From Acidobacteriota bacterium (GTDB lineage: Bacteria > Acidobacteriota > Terriglobia > 20CM-2-55-15): a stretch of 39,266 nucleotides of DNA. Positions 31,969 to 39,266 of this stretch are shown here, piece by piece. The position numbers and the translations under genes are program-made. A model generated the notes under the pieces. The model saw nothing but the letters and a program-made list of their open reading frames with translations, had not been told where the DNA came from and did not search any database. How positions within the stretch are numbered: the stretch's first letter is position 1; each line of letters begins with the position of its first letter. The DNA lies in the NCBI GenBank assembly GCA_022821145.1, contig JAJEEE010000078.1:1-39266 (forward strand). Reading direction: 5' to 3'.

Positions 31969-32914
31969 CGTAGAACCCCCTCAGGATGTTGTCGGCCGTG
32001 GTGTTTCCGAGGTGCACCTGGACCAACCCCGCGGTTCGCGTGAGGCGGACAGCGTGGCGTCCCCCTTCCGCTTCCAGACGTTCCAACGTTGCGAACAACG
32101 ACTCGTTGTCCAATCCGAAGAGCCGTCCGGGGCTCCCTTCACCCCAACGGATCGCGTCGAACGGGAGGAGATCCGAGCCGCCTCTGGCGTTCTCCGCGAA
32201 ACGATATATTCCGTACGCAACGATCGCGTCCGGCAGGTTCGGCTTGGGCCCGACCACGAACCGGAAGAAGCTGTTTCCGGCCAGCCGATCCACGAGGCCC
32301 AGCGCGGCCAGCGGACAATCCAGGCTGTCTTCGGCCGGGATCTTGTCGGATCGGCTCGACGGCGCGTACGTCCGGACGAAACACGAGAAATCACGCTCCA
32401 GCGACTTCCGGGGCGCGTCGACGCCCTCCTGTGCCAGGAATCGCTCGAATTGGAGCAGAAAGACGTCACGCTGAAACTCGCCCTGGCCGAAGCAGTTGAA
32501 CGCCCAGAACCACGTCGTCGCCCGCGAATAGTTCGTCGCCAGATGGGCGTGGGCGATCCAGAGCGATGCGTCTTCTTCAAAGTACGGATCGCGGTCGCGG
32601 AGAAGTTCCGCCAAGGGGGTCAGCTTGAACGCCTGGCGTTTCCGGTCCGGGCGATACTGCGGCGAAATCTCCTCGATCAGACCCGCGGCCACCAACCAGT
32701 GGCGGATGGCGGAAACCATGTTGCGACCCACGCCGAGTATGTCGATCGCCTCGGTCCTGCCGAAGACGTCGGGGTGCTCGGCCACGGCCTCCATGCCCTT
32801 GATCAGCCAGCCGTCGCGGATATGGAAGGACTCGTGGCGCCCAAAACTCGTTTGGGTTGAAGCTCTTGGCCATGCGTCCGGCCGGGCGTTCGATATGCTT
32901 GCCGTCGCGATCAT
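31961..32914 (-). CDS. sspB: DUF4007 protein, SspB-like
   Basis: This 317-residue protein opens with FGRHESFHIRDGWLIKGMEA, followed by VGRNMVSAIRHWLVAAGLIE (a helix-turn-helix-like segment) and LWIAHAHLATNYSRATTWFW, all characteristic of DUF4007. SspB of single-strand phosphorothioation systems belongs to this group, to my knowledge, and acts as a DNA nickase that opens the backbone for sulfur insertion. ATG at 32914 has an AGGGG-type site 6 nt upstream. It is the first gene of the three overlapping modification genes; the methyltransferase gene ends 113 nt upstream. Confidence 0.8.
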   Translation of the reverse strand: MIATASISNARPDAWPRASTQTSFGRHESFHIRDGWLIKGMEAVAEHPDVFGRTEAIDILGVGRNMVSAIRHWLVAAGLIEEISPQYRPDRKRQAFKLTPLAELLRDRDPYFEEDASLWIAHAHLATNYSRATTWFWAFNCFGQGEFQRDVFLLQFERFLAQEGVDAPRKSLERDFSCFVRTYAPSSRSDKIPAEDSLDCPLAALGLVDRLAGNSFFRFVVGPKPNLPDAIVAYGIYRFAENARGGSDLLPFDAIRWGEGSPGRLFGLDNESLFATLERLEAEGGRHAVRLTRTAGLVQVHLGNTTADNILRGFYGA

Positions 32915-33027
32915 GCAAGACCCCTCGAAGGGCCGGAAAAGGCAACCGTGATTATCGTTCCCCTGCAGGACAGGTCAGGTCCGGGGCCAAGCACGGGTGC
33001 GTCCGAATGCGGACCCTTGATTATCAA

Positions 33028-34479
33028 TCACTTACCGCCGTCGGCCCGGCGCGTCAGCCGATGCCCGGCGAGCGTTACGCCGGCCTGAGACAGCGTCTCC
33101 TCCCACTGCTTGCGACATCCGATCCCGTCCCGGGACAGCAACCCGAGCTTCTCTTCCCTCTCGGTCAGCGCGCGGAACTTCTCGAACCCCGGGTAGTCGC
33201 CGAGCACCAGCGTCTCCTTGCGATGCAGAATCGGCGGATTCAACGAATCCGAGTAGTCCCGGATTCCGTAATCGGTCGTCGGAAGTTGAGCCCGGACGCT
33301 GTTCCGCAACGCGGGATGCGCGTCCTCGTCGAAACGATCGTACGTCAGGAAGGCGACCTTCCGGCCGTCCCACCACAACTTCAAGACGTTGTAGCCCGTG
33401 TCGCCGACGATCTGCTTCCCGGCGAACACGACCAGCCGCAACAGGGGCGGCAACGCGTCTTCCGCCGATCGGTGGATGTAGAGCGTGTCGTTGACGCGCT
33501 TTCCGGTCGGCGCCTGATCGAAGGCCTCACCGATCACGTCGGGTTGGCCGATCTTGAACAGAAAGGCGTCCGCGGCCTCCAATGCCGAACCGTACTTGCC
33601 CCAGATCGCGCGGATGTCGGCGTAAACGCCGCCCGGCAGCGTGTTGGCGGGCGGCGGCCGCAACCCCTGCAACCGCAGCATCGACAGGTACGTCAAAATG
33701 TCCTCACGCTTCTGATCCTGTGACTGGATGAGGCGCTCGGGATCGATCTGCCCGAGCGTCAGACGCTCGATGCGCTGCGGCGAGCCGAAGCGCTCGAGAA
33801 GCTTCGCATAACTCGAGAACTCCTCCTTCAACGGCGGCCGCCCGAGCTCGACCGCGAGCTTGACGTAACGCCGGGCGATTCGGTCCCGGGCGAACTGGTT
33901 GATCAGCTCCGCGCGGTACTCGACCCGGAGAAGGAGGGCCTGGTTGGCGATATAGGCCGATTCCGCCGCGTCGTCGGCAAACACGTAAACGACGCCCAAC
34001 GTGGCCGGATAGGCGCGGCGGCCGAGCGTCGCCTCCACGTACTCTCGGAACTCGGCCTGGCTGAAGATCTTCTGGAACGTGCCGCGGCTGGTCATCTGGC
34101 CGTCGTTGAAGTCGGTGGCTCGAGCCGGGGTTCGGTCCACGCGAACGGAGACGATCAGGAGCTGTCGCGCCAACGAAAAGGCCTTCTTCAGAGTGGCGCG
34201 GCGTTCCGCCGGGTCTTCGATCACGTTCAAGACGAACCCGAGATTGACGACCTCGGCTTCCTGAAAGGGCTCCTCCGGCGCGAACGCGGGGTCCCAACCG
34301 GACACGCGGATCCCTTCCTTCTTCAGGTATTCGACGTCTTCGCCGTGACCGCACCCGTAGTCGAATACCGAGCGCTGCGTGTCGATCAGCCCTTGGGCGA
34401 TGGCCAGAGCAACCGGCCGGGAACACCGATAGCGGCGAATGGCCGTTTGAGAACGATCGATCTGCGGTTCGGATGTCAT
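33028..34479 (-). CDS. Phosphorothioation-associated putative methyltransferase
   Basis: This 483-residue protein has a class I methyltransferase fold in its N-terminal half: motif I VFDYGCGHGEDVEYL, an acidic turn GWDPAF, and NLGFVLNVIEDPAERR. The second half (LFKIGQPDVIGEAFDQAP, GRKVAFLTYDRFDEDAHPAL) is specific to the family annotated as DNA phosphorothioation-associated putative methyltransferase (TIGR04096). No DPPY-type base-amino motif is evident, so its target is unclear. It is the first gene of the minus-strand island and diverges from the gene at 34602, with a 122-nt shared promoter region. Confidence 0.87.
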   Translation of the reverse strand: MTSEPQIDRSQTAIRRYRCSRPVALAIAQGLIDTQRSVFDYGCGHGEDVEYLKKEGIRVSGWDPAFAPEEPFQEAEVVNLGFVLNVIEDPAERRATLKKAFSLARQLLIVSVRVDRTPARATDFNDGQMTSRGTFQKIFSQAEFREYVEATLGRRAYPATLGVVYVFADDAAESAYIANQALLLRVEYRAELINQFARDRIARRYVKLAVELGRPPLKEEFSSYAKLLERFGSPQRIERLTLGQIDPERLIQSQDQKREDILTYLSMLRLQGLRPPPANTLPGGVYADIRAIWGKYGSALEAADAFLFKIGQPDVIGEAFDQAPTGKRVNDTLYIHRSAEDALPPLLRLVVFAGKQIVGDTGYNVLKLWWDGRKVAFLTYDRFDEDAHPALRNSVRAQLPTTDYGIRDYSDSLNPPILHRKETLVLGDYPGFEKFRALTEREEKLGLLSRDGIGCRKQWEETLSQAGVTLAGHRLTRRADGGK

Positions 34480-34601
34480 GGGCCGTCTCGAACGTCTGTT
34501 CCCGATGCCGCGCGTCGCACCCGCGACGCGACGACGTTGCTATGCTTCGGCCATGAATACTACACGCGGGCGCGCCTCCTGATGCATCGAAGACCGGTCT
34601 G

Positions 34602-35210
34602 ATGCCCGCCGCCGGAGCCGTGGGCGCGGTGGTCCACAGCGGCTGGGCCATCCTGGTGACCGTAACGGCGCGGGACGACGTCCCCGTCATCGTCGACCGC
34701 CGGCGGGCGCCGCTGATCGGCGACGGCCTGCCGAGCATGCCCGTGCATCACATTCCGGACGGGCTCGACCGGGACGGGCTGGCCGCGTTGATCGGCCGGG
34801 TCCGGACCGCGGCGGAACGCTACGCCGAGGACGCGTTCGCAAGTCTCGTCGAATCCGTCCGCGGACACTGCCGGCTCACGGTCCTGGCCCACCGGGCGCC
34901 CCGCCCCCTGCCGCCGACGCTGGACGGGATTCTCAACTCCTACACGGCCACGTTGATCGCCGACGCGGAGATGTACCTCGCGGCGGTTTCGCGCGCGGCT
35001 GGACTGGCGGGCATCCCCGCGGTCACGTTCGCCCGGGGCCGCGAGGTGGAGGCGGCGGCCGACGCGCTCGGCGTCGACACGGACGCCGTCGACGCTTTCC
35101 TGAAGGGACTCCGCGCGTCGCTGGGGCCACCCTGGCAGGCGGACCACCGCACCGCGGCGGCCGCGGCCATCGGGGCCATGGCGCGCGGGGGTTCGTGGCG
35201 GCTCCCCTGA
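34602..35210 (+). CDS. Conserved hypothetical protein
   Basis: This 202-residue protein contains GWAILVTVTARDDVPVIVDR, PVHHIPDG, a segment with RAPRPLPPTLDGIL and the C-terminal LGPPWQADHRTAAAAAIGAM. I have a sense of a widespread family with PPW..xHK near the C-terminus and a helical domain, but cannot name it. High GC matches the chromosomal background rather than the island. ATG at 34602 is the first of the frame, and no strong ribosome site is visible. It may mark the right edge of the island's acquired segment. Confidence 0.65.
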   Translation: MPAAGAVGAVVHSGWAILVTVTARDDVPVIVDRRRAPLIGDGLPSMPVHHIPDGLDRDGLAALIGRVRTAAERYAEDAFASLVESVRGHCRLTVLAHRAPRPLPPTLDGILNSYTATLIADAEMYLAAVSRAAGLAGIPAVTFARGREVEAAADALGVDTDAVDAFLKGLRASLGPPWQADHRTAAAAAIGAMARGGSWRLP

Positions 35211-35365
35211 GGTTCTCGGCCGAATGCGCCGCTCAGGTTGCGAACGACTCGCTCTATCGAATCATTCGTGCGCGAGCAACTCCGGGCAGGTCGGCCAAAA
35301 GCCCACACGCGCGCCATCGCCCGGTAAAGCTCCGGATACCCAGGCTGCCGCCCGATGCGCCGGTT

Positions 35366-35494
35366 CTATTCCTCGACGTAAACGAGTTTTCTGACCGACA
35401 TCGACCCGGGTTCCTCGTCCGTCAGACCGAAACGCTCCCTGAGGATCGCGACATCGGCGCGGTTCGTTGCCGAGTGGTGACGTTCTGGTCCGTT
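35366..35494 (-). pseudogene. Possible gene fragment in intergenic region
   Basis: The interval 35211-35561 has no intact gene. On the minus strand a 42-codon stretch open from a TGA reads ATNRADVAILRERFGLTDEE and then PGSMSVRKLVYVEE before a stop. The residue mix is protein-like, but no start codon is available, so it is probably the tail of a broken gene. Confidence 0.3.
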
Positions 35495-35561
35495 TCATCG
35501 ACCGGAGCCGCAGCAAGAGGTAGACGGCGGCCTTCGCGACTGGTTACGGAGTTGACGGACG

Positions 35562-36467
35562 TCAACTCAATAGATGGTCGACTCGCCATCTCAGCGCTTC
35601 CGGCGACGGATGAAACTTCGGATGACCGTGAAATATCACGGACTGGCCCTCCAAACTAACGAACGGCTGATAGTCCGATATGCGCTTGTCCAATTTCCTA
35701 GACACTCTCCATTTCATGTCCGGGCCTGGCGCGATCAGGTGCCGGTCCATGGCCCGGTGATAGGTCGGCGCGAGGGCGATTCCGTTGCAGGGCCGATCGT
35801 CGCGCGTTTCGGTGAAGGGAATCAGATGCGCCGCGTCCACCAACGGGCCGACGTCGGGCAAGACGATTCGCGAACCGGTCGCGGCGCAACGATAGTCATA
35901 AGCTTGAAGTACCAACCGTCGGAAGCTTTGCCTGCGCGCCGTGTCGTCAGGTCGGGGAGAGTCGGCATCTGTCGTCTCGTTCGTGCGCAACCGGCTTTCG
36001 TACTCGTTCGCCTCGTGTCTCGCTTGTATGACCGCCTCGACCTCCGCGCGACGTTCTCCGAGCCAGCGGCCGATCAGCACGTCCCGCATTACTCGCCTGG
36101 CTTCCACGTTGGTCGTCATGTCTACGTAAAGCCCCTCGGCTAGCCTCGCAGATCTTCCCAACATCGATCGATGGCGGGGTTTACGACCTTCGTCGCTCTC
36201 GTCCGGCTTGGGACAGAGATGCCAAAATCCTTCACCCCGAAGGTGATAGAACGGGAAATATGGGTGAAGTGGCTCCCCAGGTCGCGCCGCTTCCGAATAA
36301 TCGCGAAACACATCCAACGTGTCCTCGTACCGGATTTCGTTTCGCGACAGAACGCCGCGTTCCGCCAAGTCGATGACGGCAAGAAGCATGCACGGCTTGT
36401 GCACGCTCGGCGGCCCATGGGCCCGGTCGACCTTCAACTTCTCGAACTGTTCCAGATAGTGTGTCAC
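35562..36467 (-). CDS. HNH endonuclease with sulfur-binding-like N-terminal domain
   Basis: This 301-residue protein has a C-terminal HNH_2-type domain: LVLQAYDYRCAATGSRI, LVDAAHLIPFTETRDD and CNGIALAPTYHRAMDRHLI supply the His, Asn and His of the betabetaalpha-metal site. The N-terminal ~95 residues contain SVHKPCMLLAVIDLAERG and PYFPFYHLRGEGFWHL. These resemble the 'HKPLLLL...' and 'YPFWxLxxDGxW' motifs of the ScoMcrA-type sulfur-binding domain, which recognises phosphorothioate DNA; the expected Tyr before Pro is Phe. If so, it is a type IV-like enzyme cutting sulfur-modified DNA. Many relatives with this N-domain are not tested, so substrate remains uncertain. Confidence 0.75.
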   Translation of the reverse strand: MTHYLEQFEKLKVDRAHGPPSVHKPCMLLAVIDLAERGVLSRNEIRYEDTLDVFRDYSEAARPGEPLHPYFPFYHLRGEGFWHLCPKPDESDEGRKPRHRSMLGRSARLAEGLYVDMTTNVEARRVMRDVLIGRWLGERRAEVEAVIQARHEANEYESRLRTNETTDADSPRPDDTARRQSFRRLVLQAYDYRCAATGSRIVLPDVGPLVDAAHLIPFTETRDDRPCNGIALAPTYHRAMDRHLIAPGPDMKWRVSRKLDKRISDYQPFVSLEGQSVIFHGHPKFHPSPEALRWRVDHLLS

Positions 36468-36781
36468 GGAGTCCTCTGATTTATCGGCACAGCATCCCGT
36501 GGCGCAAACCGGTCGTCGAAGCCAAGACGGGAACGGCGGTGACGTGAACGCCGATTGTGCCGAGGCAGCGAAAACGGCGATCGGACCGTGGTGGAAACCA
36601 CGTCGCCGACTGCGAGGCTACATACGGCCGATGGACGCCACACCCGGTCTGGCCGGGCGCAGAACCTATCGCATCCCGATACCCCGATTCTCCGAATCAC
36701 TCAAAAGCGCGTTCTTGAAGTATAACGACCTTTCCGGTCTTCGAAAACGCCCGCCGCCGTTCGCGGCTGGATGCGAAGGGA
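36468..36781. other. Gap with no supportable gene
   Basis: Between the HNH gene start and the aquaporin fragment I see no credible coding frame. It must hold the HNH promoter, which I cannot place with confidence. Confidence 0.4.
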
Positions 36782-36894
36782 ACGGGCGTCAACCGTCCGA
36801 GCAACACCGTGGCTGGCGTACATCCATCGCGGATCCTCCGTCAGCCATCGGACAGTGTGACGACCGGGTTCAGGTGCGCACCGGACATGCTGCC
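36782..36894 (-). pseudogene. Aquaporin gene fragment with internal deletion
   Basis: On the minus strand this segment reads SMSGAHLNPVVTLSDG then stop, followed after ~30 nt by ATVLLGRLTPV. Both parts match the aquaporin at 19900-20619 (SGAHLNPVVTLSE and ATALLGWLMPV). The ~385 nt normally between them are missing. DNA identity is high enough to be obvious by eye (about 39 of 47 positions in the first block). It is therefore a decayed relative, in the same orientation as the intact gene. Confidence 0.7.
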
Positions 36895-36897
36895 GAA

Positions 36898-38061
36898 TCA
36901 CGGCTGTCCGCCCAACAGGTTCTTCTGCCAGAGCTCGCCCGTGGTGAAATCGTCCAACCACTCCCGATATTCGTCCGGATTCAGCTTGCGCGGTTCGGTC
37001 CGCCCGTCCCTCAGGCTCAGGGTGATGATCTCGCGGAGGTCGAAGGTGTCCACCAACAGCGGCGATTGCGTCGCCACGATGACTTGTCGGTCGGCCGCCA
37101 GGGATTTGATCATGCCGCCGACCAGGGCGACAGCAGCCGGGTGCAGGCCCAACTCGGGCTCGTCCAGCAACAGCACGTGGGGCAGCATCTCCGACGGAAG
37201 GTTCAGTAGCGTCACCAAGGCGAAGAACCTGAGCGAACCGTCGGACGCGAGATGCGCTCCGAAGGTCTTTTCCTGCCCGCGCGCCCTCCATCTCAGAAAC
37301 GCCTTTCCGTGACGCTCGTCGATCGCGAAGCGGTCGAAGTTGGGCAGCACGCGGCCTATCTGATCGCAGATGAACTCGTAGCGCCGCGGCTCCTCGTGCT
37401 CCAGCCGGAACAGGATGGCCGCGAGATTGCCGCCGTGCGTGCGGAGTTGGCGGCTGTTGCCGTCAATGTCCCACTTCAGCTTGAAGGCGGAGGAGTCGGA
37501 CGTGTCGTGAAACTGATAGACGGCGCAACTGCGGAGCCGGTCCACGATGACGCGTGCGGTTTCCCGGTCGACGGCGGCGCCGTCGGCCGATCGCGCCGCC
37601 TCGACGATCGCGGCCTCGCGGTGTCCGCTGTCCAGATACGTCCAATCCGGCTCCGGAAGTCCTCGTTTGCTGAACCGAAAGGCCTCCTCGGCAAAAAAGA
37701 AACGGTCGGGATGCGCCTGGGTGAGCCTGAACTTGTAGTCGTTTCGCCCCTGCCGAGCGCGCAGCCGAATATCGGCCTCGATCGACGGCGTCTCTTTGAG
37801 TCCTCCGAAGAGCTGGTCGTCCGCGCCGCCGTGCCGCTCGACAAACTCGCCAAGCCGCCCGGCCCGCAGCATCCAGCTCAGCATTTCGAAGAAACGAATG
37901 AGATTCGACTTGCCGGAACCGTTGGCGCCGATCAGAACCACGGCAGGGTCCAGGCCGCGAATCTCGAAATCCGCCAGGGAGCGAAAACCCTTGATGTGAA
38001 GCGAGTCGATTCTCGTGAGAATTTGCTCTGGATCGGCGGTCACGGCTTCGTTCTTCGTCAT
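36898..38061 (-). CDS. AAA-family ATPase (RecF/OLD-like)
   Basis: This 387-residue protein starts SLHIKGFRSLADFEIRGL, with Walker A LIGANGSGKSNLI at residues ~41-53, the ABC-type signature region LASDGSLRFFALVTLL and Walker B LLLDEPELGLHP, followed by the H-loop-like VIVATQSPLLVDTF. This is the AAA_21 architecture of stand-alone SMC-like ATPases, several of which pair with nucleases in defence (PtuA, OLD and retron types). No TOPRIM domain and no HNH partner in the same operon is seen, although the HNH gene is 430 nt downstream on the same strand. It abuts the aquaporin fragment by 3 nt. Confidence 0.85.
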   Translation of the reverse strand: MTKNEAVTADPEQILTRIDSLHIKGFRSLADFEIRGLDPAVVLIGANGSGKSNLIRFFEMLSWMLRAGRLGEFVERHGGADDQLFGGLKETPSIEADIRLRARQGRNDYKFRLTQAHPDRFFFAEEAFRFSKRGLPEPDWTYLDSGHREAAIVEAARSADGAAVDRETARVIVDRLRSCAVYQFHDTSDSSAFKLKWDIDGNSRQLRTHGGNLAAILFRLEHEEPRRYEFICDQIGRVLPNFDRFAIDERHGKAFLRWRARGQEKTFGAHLASDGSLRFFALVTLLNLPSEMLPHVLLLDEPELGLHPAAVALVGGMIKSLAADRQVIVATQSPLLVDTFDLREIITLSLRDGRTEPRKLNPDEYREWLDDFTTGELWQKNLLGGQP

Positions 38062-38137
38062 CCGAGCCTCCGCTCGGCTTGGAACCGTCCGAAGACTGTC
38101 GGGCGGTCAAGCGCAAGTCCGCCGGAAATCGCACCGG

Positions 38138-38359
38138 TCAAGCGCACGTACGATGAAGCTCGTCCTGGGCAAGCGCCGCGGCATAAGCTGGAGCCTGGCG
38201 GATGTCTTCGGGATCGAGGTCCGGTAGGTTTCGGACATTCTCGGCCGCCGTCAAGCCGTTGGCGACCAGGTTCACGGCGGGCGATACCGGGCTGCGCAAA
38301 CCGCGAATCGCGGCGCGGCCTCCCAACACGTTGGGATCGTATGTGATGCGATCGAACAT
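38138..38359 (-). CDS. DUF433 antitoxin-like protein
   Basis: This 73-residue protein has the DUF433 pattern: RITYDPNVLGGRAAIRGLRS, then VNLVANGLTAAENVRNLPDL and DPEDIRQAPAYAAAL. DUF433 proteins are winged-helix antitoxins (VapB45-like), normally followed by a DUF5615 PIN-like toxin. Downstream on the minus strand there is only ~75 nt before the ATPase start, with no toxin frame, so it is an orphan. The last 12 nt (CGGTCAAGCGCA in plus-strand reading) recur 36 nt away at 38104-38115. Confidence 0.82.
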   Translation of the reverse strand: MFDRITYDPNVLGGRAAIRGLRSPVSPAVNLVANGLTAAENVRNLPDLDPEDIRQAPAYAAALAQDELHRTCA

Positions 38360-38623
38360 CGTCCTGACAGACCGAGTCTGAGGTCCGATCCTACCGGAAA
38401 AACGTCGGACTCACCTGTTCCGAAACGGCGATCATGGCGTCAGCGCATGAGTGGTCTCGGTGAAATCGGACGGTAAACGCCGGGTCGCGCGACTCACCCC
38501 GATCGACGCCCGGTCGCGCCGAGGGCAGGTCCGGAGACCCGCCGCTGCTCGATTCTCCTGAAACTTTCGGCGCCTCCCCGGGGTTACCCCAAGTGATGAC
38601 ATCGGGCAGGCGAGCCGGGGACC

Positions 38624-39139
38624 ATGGCCGACGGCTCCCAGTTTGAGGGTTTCGTCCGGAAGCACCAGGATCGCGTCTTCGCTACCGCGCTGCGCCTGCT
38701 GGGCCGCCGATCCGATGCGGAAGACGTGGCCCAGACCGTGTTCTTGAGGGCGTTCGAGCGGTTCGACGCGATCCGAAACCATCCGGCCGTCGGCGCGTGG
38801 CTGACGACCGTGACGACGAATCTCTGCCTGAACCACCTGACCCGCGTCCGCAGACGCTGGCGGCTGTTCAGCGAGATCGACACCCGTGACGGAGATGAGG
38901 CATTCGAAGACACGATCGCCGCGGACGACGCGACCCGAGACGGGCGCCGGCAACTCGAGGCGTGCCTCCATGCGCTCCCCGACCACCAGAGAGTGCCGCT
39001 CGTGCTCTTTCATTTCGAGGGCCGGAGCTACGAGGAGATCGCCGCGACGCTGGGCGTTTCGCTCGGCAAGGTCAAGACCGACATCCACCGGGGCCGCCGG
39101 GCGCTGAGGGACCGACTGGAGAGGAACCATGCATCGTGA
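38624..39139 (+). CDS. ECF RNA polymerase sigma factor
   Basis: This 171-residue extracytoplasmic-function sigma-70 protein has region 2 (FVRKHQDRVFATALRLLG, then RSDAEDVAQTVFLRAFERF, LTTVTTNLCLNHL) and region 4 (LPDHQRVPLVLFHFEGRSYE, EIAATLGVSLGKVKTDIHRG). It directs RNA polymerase to a small regulon in response to an envelope or other signal. The linker around residues 85-110 is acidic. A ribosome site GGGG precedes the ATG. The next gene starts before its stop (39129), an overlap typical of a sigma/anti-sigma pair. Confidence 0.93.
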   Translation: MADGSQFEGFVRKHQDRVFATALRLLGRRSDAEDVAQTVFLRAFERFDAIRNHPAVGAWLTTVTTNLCLNHLTRVRRRWRLFSEIDTRDGDEAFEDTIAADDATRDGRRQLEACLHALPDHQRVPLVLFHFEGRSYEEIAATLGVSLGKVKTDIHRGRRALRDRLERNHAS

Positions 39140-39266
39140 CGATCTGGAGCGGTTGATCGGCGAAAAGCTGGCGGCGCTTCCGCGGCCCGCGGCGCCTCCG
39201 ACGCTCTGGCCGCGCGTGCGCGACGCCGTCGAGGCGCATCTGGCGCGCCCGTGGCGCCGGCGCGCG
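39129..39266 (+). CDS. Probable anti-sigma factor, 3' partial
   Basis: The frame starts at ATG 39129, overlapping the sigma gene stop by 11 nt, with AGAGGA just upstream. The visible 46 residues, MHRDDLERLIGEKLAALPRP then TLWPRVRDAVEAHL and an Arg-rich stretch at the window edge, form a short cytoplasmic domain leading to what is probably a membrane helix. No zinc-finger HxxxCxxC is seen yet. The anti-sigma role is inferred from position. Confidence 0.6.
   Translation, partial: MHRDDLERLIGEKLAALPRPAAPPTLWPRVRDAVEAHLARPWRRRA

Overview
The window is about 39 kb of GC-rich chromosomal DNA from a Gram-negative-type bacterium. A TolC-family protein, a DUF5916 outer-membrane protein ending in Phe, a Tat-dependent copper nitrite reductase, Uma2 nucleases and SufT together suggest an environmental lineage, perhaps Acidobacteriota or a related phylum. 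That placement is an inference; no rRNA or other taxonomic marker is present. I saw no tRNA or rRNA gene.

Layout. (1) 1-3774: four co-directional membrane or membrane-anchored genes of unknown function, the first cut by the window edge and resembling DUF6754 proteins; the last two overlap by 4 nt. (2) 3892-6416: small accessory genes: a NucS/DUF91-like nuclease, a HEPN-like protein, a three-unit CRISPR-like repeat and an AbiEi-type antitoxin without its toxin but with a palindromic operator. (3) 6696-20619: mostly ordinary chromosomal genes: sufT, a HicB-like protein, a BsuPI-domain lipoprotein-like protein, tadA, a TolC-family channel, an AhpD-like protein, a secreted esterase, a STAS protein, a DUF5916 protein, nirK, a truncated C39 peptidase, a Uma2 nuclease and an aquaporin. 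Mosaic palindromic repeats sit between 13984 and 14470. (4) 20620-23404: a gene-poor stretch with an IS1595-type transposase remnant, tiny genes missed by ordinary length cut-offs, a 41-nt inverted repeat and a possible pseudoknot. (5) 23405-34479: a defence island, all on the minus strand. (6) 34602-39266: a hypothetical gene, an HNH endonuclease with a sulfur-binding-like N-terminal domain, an aquaporin gene fragment, an AAA ATPase, a DUF433 antitoxin, and an ECF sigma factor with the start of its probable anti-sigma partner.

The island at 23405-34479 reads, in transcription order, as: DNA-phosphorothioation-associated methyltransferase; SspB-like DUF4007 protein; large SspC-like ATPase; SspD/DndC-like PAPS-reductase-family sulfurtransferase; then, after a 288-nt gap, GIY-YIG protein, DGQHR/DndB-like protein and superfamily 2 helicase. 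I interpret it as an Ssp-type single-strand phosphorothioation module coupled to a three-gene effector module (nuclease, sensor, motor), in the position where sspFGH is reported in other bacteria. No cysteine desulfurase (SspA/DndA) is in the window, so sulfur would have to come from a housekeeping IscS/SufS. A likely sulfur-binding-domain HNH nuclease encoded 1.1 kb upstream makes the locus unusual, because phosphorothioate-dependent restriction and phosphorothioate modification normally conflict. An intact aquaporin gene lies left of the island and an internally deleted fragment of a related gene lies right of it, in the same orientation.
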